Part shown: positions 5,505 to 5,923 of the stretch, piece after piece
Layout of the letters: every line of letters begins with the position of its first letter
Position numbering within the stretch: position 1 is the stretch's first letter
Assembly (NCBI GenBank): GCA_035534575.1
Contig: DATLRT010000021.1
Location: 1-5,923, forward strand
Origin: JAGWFU01 sp035534575
GTDB lineage: Archaea > Micrarchaeota > Micrarchaeia > Micrarchaeales > Micrarchaeaceae
DNA length: 5,923 nucleotides
Direction: 5' to 3'
Program-made: the position numbers and the translations under genes
Notes under the pieces: generated by a model
What the model was told of the DNA's origin: nothing
Seen by the model: the letters and a program-made list of their open reading frames with translations, nothing else
Databases searched by the model: none

Positions 5505-5898
5505 AGGCGACCAGCTTTGCGTTTATGAAGCCCTCCCTTCCCGGCCTATTGAGGACCACCGCATTGCCCAGCTCAGTGACTATAATGGAACCCTTCGTGA
5601 CTATGCTCTGCCTTGCGAAGTTCCTGTTGTCCTTGCTCTCCATCACACCGCTTATCTTGGCCTTCTTGTAGCCGGCCTTCGTGAGAACGTTAGCTATGGC
5701 AGCGTGCTTGAGCCTTACCTCCTTGTGGCCTCCCCGCCTCCTTATCGCCACCCTGGAGTCCTTGTCGGATACCTTGGTCGCGGAGAAGTAGTTTCCCATC
5801 TCGCTCCTGTTCTTGTCCCTTGCCTTTATTACCTTCTTGCCGCTGCCCGAGATCTTCGTCCTCGAAGACCTGTGTATTTGCGATCCGAATTGACTCAT
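5503..5898 (-). CDS. rps8e: Small-subunit ribosomal protein S8e (131 aa)
   Basis: Archaeal/eukaryotic-type component of the 30S subunit with no bacterial counterpart. The family pattern is clear: a basic N-terminus (SSRTK.. SGSGKKVIKARDKNRSEMGN, residues 11-36), RRRGGHKEVRLKHAAIANV at 53-71, and the conserved core NR.FARQSIVTKG.IIVTELGNA at 91-113. It ends in RPGREGFINAKLV (118-130). The length is normal for archaeal S8e. The start is the ATG at 5898, preceded by GTGAT at 5903-5907 with 4-nt spacing, a partial Shine-Dalgarno match. It is the first visible gene of a unit with the 153-aa protein and the carbamoyltransferase; its promoter would lie beyond the right edge. Confidence 0.96.
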   Translation of the reverse strand: MSQFGSQIHRSSRTKISGSGKKVIKARDKNRSEMGNYFSATKVSDKDSRVAIRRRGGHKEVRLKHAAIANVLTKAGYKKAKISGVMESKDNRNFARQSIVTKGSIIVTELGNAVVLNRPGREGFINAKLVA

Positions 5899-5923
5899 TT
5901 AAATCACTGTATGAACAGAAATC

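Overview
The window looks like an archaeal genome fragment, most plausibly from a DPANN lineage such as Micrarchaeota. It encodes an archaeal/eukaryotic-type ribosomal protein S8e and a tubulin-like FtsZ with FtsZ2-like features. It also encodes a class III (archaeal pilin-type) signal peptide of the kind (QSAMEYLTTYGWAIL) common in Micrarchaeota-like genomes. The upstream elements are archaeal TATA boxes, some so close to the start codon that the transcripts would be leaderless. The lineage is inferred from these traits; no phylogeny was run.

All genes lie on the minus strand, so transcription runs from high to low coordinates. Block 1 (5898 to 4135) is a tight three-gene unit: rps8e, an unknown charged protein of about 153 aa, and an ornithine-carbamoyltransferase-like enzyme. 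Gaps within it are 9 bp (with a Shine-Dalgarno sequence) and 0 bp. Block 2 (4079 to 771) has its own TATA box and encodes two envelope proteins: a 209-aa membrane-anchored protein, then an 892-aa pilin-like surface protein whose start codon directly follows the stop of the first. Block 3 (585 to the left edge) is ftsZ, cut off by the window, behind an AT-rich 185-bp spacer. That spacer holds a T-run terminator candidate and a TATA box.

The most interesting object is the 892-aa protein. A prepilin-type N-terminus is joined to an Ig-like region, two InlB-B-like repeats flanking an FTESGL module, and a C-terminal part of about 210 residues that is about 41% glycine. The tail contains runs of 10 and 8 glycines and beta-rung repeats, and the 20 cysteines of the protein fall into close pairs. 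It resembles a filament-tip or surface adhesin, possibly for contact with a host cell. The 209-aa protein encoded just before it may be an assembly partner. The carbamoyltransferase is also unusual: it keeps the OTCase SMG loop but has Pro where OTCases normally have the ornithine-contacting Cys of HCLP.

There is no RNA gene, CRISPR array, insertion sequence or intergenic stretch over 300 bp.
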